Below are positions 61,101 to 64,000 of a stretch of 64,000 bases of DNA, piece by piece. The notes below the pieces were generated by a model. It was not told the DNA's origin. It ran no database searches and saw only the letters and a program-made list of their open reading frames with translations. The stretch lies in assembly GCF_009764685.1 (NCBI RefSeq), contig NZ_VHLM01000047.1, positions 124,001-188,000 of the forward strand, given 5' to 3'. The DNA comes from Flavobacterium sp. I-STPP5a (GTDB lineage Bacteria > Bacteroidota > Bacteroidia > Flavobacteriales > Flavobacteriaceae). A program made the position numbers and the translations under genes. How positions within the stretch are numbered: the first letter of the stretch is position 1; each line of letters starts with the position of its first letter.

Positions 61101-64000
61101 AAGAACCACCCGCTAAATCTGTTACGGTGTAAGTGTTGTTATCACCAAAATAAACTTGTGTATTTGATGGCGTTCCTATTTTGATAAACTCATAGTTCAA
61201 GTACCTTCCTGAACCTCCATTTACTCCCGTTACTGTAATAGTAGCAAGATTGCTACTGTTACCTGAAGCACAACCAAACTGCACTACTGCTGGTGCTGGA
61301 ACCGTAATTAATCCTGGCTCATCTATAATTCTCGTTGCAGTATCATTACAACCTCTTCCTGATGTTACGGTTACGGTATATCCATTAACATCTGAAGCTG
61401 CCAAGTCCTTAAATAATGGTGAGTCTTGCGGTCCAACATTCACTGGCACTCCAGTGATTGAGGTTCCCGCCAAACTATACGTATACTTTGGATTATCATT
61501 TACGCCAAGTATTAAAGCAGCCATTTTTACAGTAATCGTACCATCATTTTCTCCTTTACAGGTAACTTGAGTTACATCTAATGTAAAATCAATGTCTTGA
61601 TTTGGTAACAACATAGTCACGTCTACCGATTTTTCACAAGCTGGCACTGTAGATATGTCTCTAACATAGAAAGTATAAGGAGTAGCACTTGCTGCTAAAC
61701 CAGAGAATACATTGGAAGAACCATAAGTACCACCAACTCCAATTTTATATTCATAATTCGCTAGAATAGCAGATCCTCCACTACCGGTTAGCGTCACCAC
61801 ACCATTTGCAGCTATACAAGTAGATAAGGTAACATCAGCACGTAATTGTAACGGCTCAAAAATCGTTACTTTTAAAGCTGTATTTGCAATACAATCATTG
61901 GCATCTTTTACCCAAACAGTATAATCACCAGGAGAAGTTACAGATAATGAAGATGATGGTTGGAAACTATTGCCATCCAAACTGTATTGTAAAGTTCCTA
62001 CACCACCTGTACCCACTGCAATAATCGTGTAACCCGTTGGCGACGGACATTGACTAGCTACACGTGCTGTAACTGTTGGTGCTGAATCTAATGAAATCGG
62101 TACTCTTACAAAACTGTAACAACCATTAGCATCTTTTACCCAAACCTCAACCGTATCCGTTGATGGTGCTATTTGAGAAGTGGCAAATGTTGCCGTATTT
62201 GTAAATTTGAAATCAGCAGCTGGTGGTAATGCTCCCGTACCATTGCGTACAAAAACATACGTATAATCACCTTTTCCACCAGAAATTTTAGTATCATCAA
62301 CAGTAACGACTGCACCTGAAGTCTTACAATTTTGATTTTTAACAGTAACAAAAGGACGAGACAAATTTAAAGCCGCTGGCTCTGTAATGATAACAGTATT
62401 AGAAGGTTTTATACAACTTGGATATGCTTTTTGTGTAATCACTACCGTGTATTCAGAAACTGGTGTAGTCGCATCTAAACCGTGAGGAAGTACAAATGGA
62501 TTCGTTGCTGTATTTCCTGAACCTGTAAAAGCTGTAGGAACCCCTCCTTTTAAAATAGTATAATCATAATCACCGGTATAGTTACCAATATTAATTTCGA
62601 TTTGACCCGTTGCCGAATTAAAACAATCTACATTTTTAAATGCACTGGCGGTTACGGTCATGGTGTTGAATACTGGAACGGTATACGCATTTGAAATAAT
62701 ACTACAACCTGTTGTATTATCCGTTATTTTAAATTCATAAAAACTTCCTATTGATGTAGCAGGATAAGTGAATGAAGTAGCACCAGCGGTAATTGGTACT
62801 AACGCACCATAATTTCCTCCATCAATAGCAACTTGATAACTAAAATTAGTAGGAGTAGCACCACCAACTACATCTATTTGAATCAACTCTCTACCATTAA
62901 GACAATCCATTCGCGATCCTGCAATAGCAGATAGGGTTGCTTTGGCTGACATTAATTTAGGTAATGGATTTAATGGTGTCGTCAATTTTGTTGTTTGAAC
63001 ACATCCATTAGAATCTTTTACATAAAAAATTGGATCTTGAATGGCACTATTATCCACTAAATTAAAAGTGTATTTATTATCGGCAACTGGTGTACTATTA
63101 CTTGTAAAATAATTGAACCCATCTGTACTAAAAGTGTAGGTTCCAGTACCGCCAAAACCTTCAACAACCGCAGTTGTCTTGGCAGGATCTACAGCACAAC
63201 TAAAAGGAGTTGCAGTAGCTGTAGCCGTTACGGCGACTGGATCAGCAATAATCACACCAGATACAGTAGCTTGACAACCTCTACCGGATGTAACCGTAAC
63301 ATCATAAGTTCCTGGAGTTAAATCTTTGAAAACATTTGATGGTTGGGCTGGGCGATTCAACGTTCCGGACAAGGCATACGTATAATCAAGATTGTCATTT
63401 ACTGGTCTTAAATTAACCGTTAAAGTTCCATTATTGTTGGTACCATTTAATGCATTACAATCTATAGGAGTTGTACTTATATCGGTTATAAGTACATCTA
63501 CATCTGTTGGAATTAAAAAATCTACTGTAGTTGATTTCGCACAACCCGTTACTAAATCTTTAACTTGAACTGTATAATTTCCTGCGGCTTGATTTGTAAA
63601 CACAGCATTATCAAGTTGAATCACATTTGGAGTCGTAACAACAGTATTATTTATTAAAGTATACTCAAAATGATTTGCAGGTGCCGCTGGAGCTGGCGAT
63701 CCGCCTGTTACCACAGCTGTAATTTCACCATTGGCTACTTTACAAGTAGGTGGTGCTGTAAAACTTGCATTAACACCAAGAGGTACAGCAATTTTTGGCA
63801 ATGTTACTTTAAATTTACATCCATTAAAATCTTTAACTTCAACCGTATGATCTCCAGAAGAAATATTGGTGTAAGGAAAACTTAAGGCTGTTTGTGCAAC
63901 AAATTCACCTCCATCTAGACTATAAGTATATGGAGCAATACCATTAACAGTTGTATTTACTACATCAATAACAAAAGCACCTTCAGCAGCACAAGCACTG
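58156..64000 (-). CDS. SprB-like giant cell-surface adhesin, C-terminal part (5' end outside window)
   Basis: At least 1,947 residues are visible and the frame remains open to the window edge; an internal TTG near 63801 is not a real start. The protein is a long row of about 20 SprB-type repeats of ~85-100 residues, each with a pattern such as G-S/T-Y-x-V-x-V-x-D-x-x-G-C and a paired Cys. The end is a gliding-motility-associated C-terminal (type B) sorting domain (TVFTPNGDGNNDTWAP...EVFDRYGRKLG...GDYWYILRL), which directs it through type IX secretion. With the PorP/SprF neighbour it resembles SprB-type gliding adhesins. Confidence 0.9.
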   Translation of the reverse strand, partial: SACAAEGAFVIDVVNTTVNGIAPYTYSLDGGEFVAQTALSFPYTNISSGDHTVEVKDFNGCKFKVTLPKIAVPLGVNASFTAPPTCKVANGEITAVVTGGSPAPAAPANHFEYTLINNTVVTTPNVIQLDNAVFTNQAAGNYTVQVKDLVTGCAKSTTVDFLIPTDVDVLITDISTTPIDCNALNGTNNNGTLTVNLRPVNDNLDYTYALSGTLNRPAQPSNVFKDLTPGTYDVTVTSGRGCQATVSGVIIADPVAVTATATATPFSCAVDPAKTTAVVEGFGGTGTYTFSTDGFNYFTSNSTPVADNKYTFNLVDNSAIQDPIFYVKDSNGCVQTTKLTTPLNPLPKLMSAKATLSAIAGSRMDCLNGRELIQIDVVGGATPTNFSYQVAIDGGNYGALVPITAGATSFTYPATSIGSFYEFKITDNTTGCSIISNAYTVPVFNTMTVTASAFKNVDCFNSATGQIEINIGNYTGDYDYTILKGGVPTAFTGSGNTATNPFVLPHGLDATTPVSEYTVVITQKAYPSCIKPSNTVIITEPAALNLSRPFVTVKNQNCKTSGAVVTVDDTKISGGKGDYTYVFVRNGTGALPPAADFKFTNTATFATSQIAPSTDTVEVWVKDANGCYSFVRVPISLDSAPTVTARVASQCPSPTGYTIIAVGTGGVGTLQYSLDGNSFQPSSSLSVTSPGDYTVWVKDANDCIANTALKVTIFEPLQLRADVTLSTCIAANGVVTLTGSGGSAILANYEYKIGVGGTYGSSNVFSGLAASATPYTFYVRDISTVPACEKSVDVTMLLPNQDIDFTLDVTQVTCKGENDGTITVKMAALILGVNDNPKYTYSLAGTSITGVPVNVGPQDSPLFKDLAASDVNGYTVTVTSGRGCNDTATRIIDEPGLITVPAPAVVQFGCASGNSSNLATITVTGVNGGSGRYLNYEFIKIGTPSNTQVYFGDNNTYTVTDLAGGSYIVQVYDDKGCVGTSTTPIDIAPYIKLETVTVNVDQAITCSDLENITVSVATTGGPATNLEYTIVYRDPITGAFTGLYPTTTTTDGKFTDLPIGDYNITVRNLDTDCELRAVHIVNNPNTFDLVVNATTDITCLDDNSGTAPVNNGTATITLVDGLITTTPVNGNDAGAFTYTLEDALGNSIAGGTSTSAGPITLTGLAAGSYKISATLSQTPSCTVTKNFTIGAPAAALDITETHTEITCATGNNDGSISVGASGGWPGGYEFELVAPTAAQSVAYGTQTVFSGLTAGSYTVNVRDSKGCVNSEIVVLNNPTEIAFVAVPSSTLVDCINDTDASIRVTTGPTGGSGSYLYTLIKTNAAGVVTTNGPQMDNTFVNLGAGTYQVRVSDSWSCATTSSNIVINEPTRVTAALTLATAKTCATNATLTLTAGGGNAPYDYSTTADFAIATAMTSNPVSFSVPVGTYSYYIRDNKGCISFVSSDVKIDEIPTLTLELDRRNARVNCAGDSSGVIVASAKGGLGNYVYTLLNDAGNPLAFVPTQTTPGNFTNLPAGNYVVRVVSQDCAAVNSNIVIISEPLLPLSHTIAVTPITCAGEGNGRIVLTGSGGTGIIKYAISPRLDQFFESGIFNSLKSGFYDYIVQDENGCYIAIKGIEIKEPGSVFVNVVPNSSFPEVCSGDADGAFSVNIIGGNAPYSVSLNNRNGTYTTGALTQSQFDFNGLSGNKQMVYIRDANGCESDITILLGEPVILNPKAEVNYDCENNSQVNSVTISEADGNSPADLDYSLDGLAVQLSNVYNNLSAGRHTVDVRHTNGCTKQVSFVVDQINPIMISLSDGGLNEIVTTVSGGYGNYQYSLNGEPQGSQSNFIIYKSGDYSVTVTDANGCTATATRFFKFIDIKIPTVFTPNGDGNNDTWAPTNTINYKDLIFEVFDRYGRKLGTYIEGQSWNGKYNGNELPSGDYWYILRLKDVKDPREFVGHFTLYR

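Noticed and set aside
58156..64000. Recently expanded tandem DNA repeat in the adhesin gene
   Set aside because: The protein repeats are divergent; adjacent units do not match at the base level, so no DNA tandem repeat is called.

Overview
The window is a stretch of a low-GC chromosome from the Bacteroidota, most likely Flavobacterium or a close relative. The evidence is the gliding and type IX secretion genes (gldH, a PorP/SprF protein, a giant SprB-like adhesin), lycopene cyclase, TonB receptors with carboxypeptidase-like N-termini, and promoters of the TTG-N17-20-TAnnTTTG type. No tRNA, rRNA, prophage or CRISPR array was found.

Layout. 1-5060 (minus): penicillin-binding protein 1A (cut by the window edge), gldH, ricT, trhO. 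5061-7286: an AT-rich accessory stretch with a broken secreted-protein gene, two unknown small genes and two copies of a dispersed ~80-bp element. 7287-8949: bacilliredoxin and lycopene cyclase. 8981-17015: a metal-homeostasis block. It holds a TonB receptor, an AztD-like zinc chaperone lipoprotein, a second lipoprotein with an early in-frame stop, a COG0523 GTPase, a MerC-like protein, a Zur-type repressor, a DtxR-type repressor and a ZIP transporter. 17436-22321: an iron block with a FeoB-associated Cys-rich peptide, a FecA-like receptor, feoB and feoA. 22468-30608: SCO protein, M13 peptidase, class I fumarase, a SpmA/B-like membrane protein, an exonuclease and an alkyltransferase.

30779-43404 is a haem-biosynthesis supercluster. 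hemA, hemC, hemD, hemE, hemF and hemB lie on minus; an AraC-type regulator, hemH, a MATE transporter and a HemJ-like protein lie on plus. A RAYT (REP-associated transposase) with REP-like repeats on both sides sits between hemF and hemB. 43458-56917 is housekeeping: histidine kinase, enoyl-CoA hydratase, HD hydrolase, acyl-ACP desaturase, acyltransferase, rnpA, DUF4349, S41 protease, DUF4837, LysM transglycosylase and pgk. 57155-64000 is a PorP/SprF protein with the C-terminal ~1,950 residues of an SprB-like adhesin.

The most interesting regulatory structure is two families of palindromes bracketing the metal-gene promoters. One, TGCAAyAnTGTTGCA-like, fits a Zur box. The other, TTTAGA-N4-TCTAAA, fits a DtxR-type iron or manganese repressor. 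Together they suggest a zinc regulon (AztD-like chaperone, COG0523 GTPase, MerC, Zur) beside an iron/manganese regulon (FecA-like receptor, FeoAB, ZIP, and possibly the first TonB receptor). These assignments come from sequence reading and were not tested computationally.
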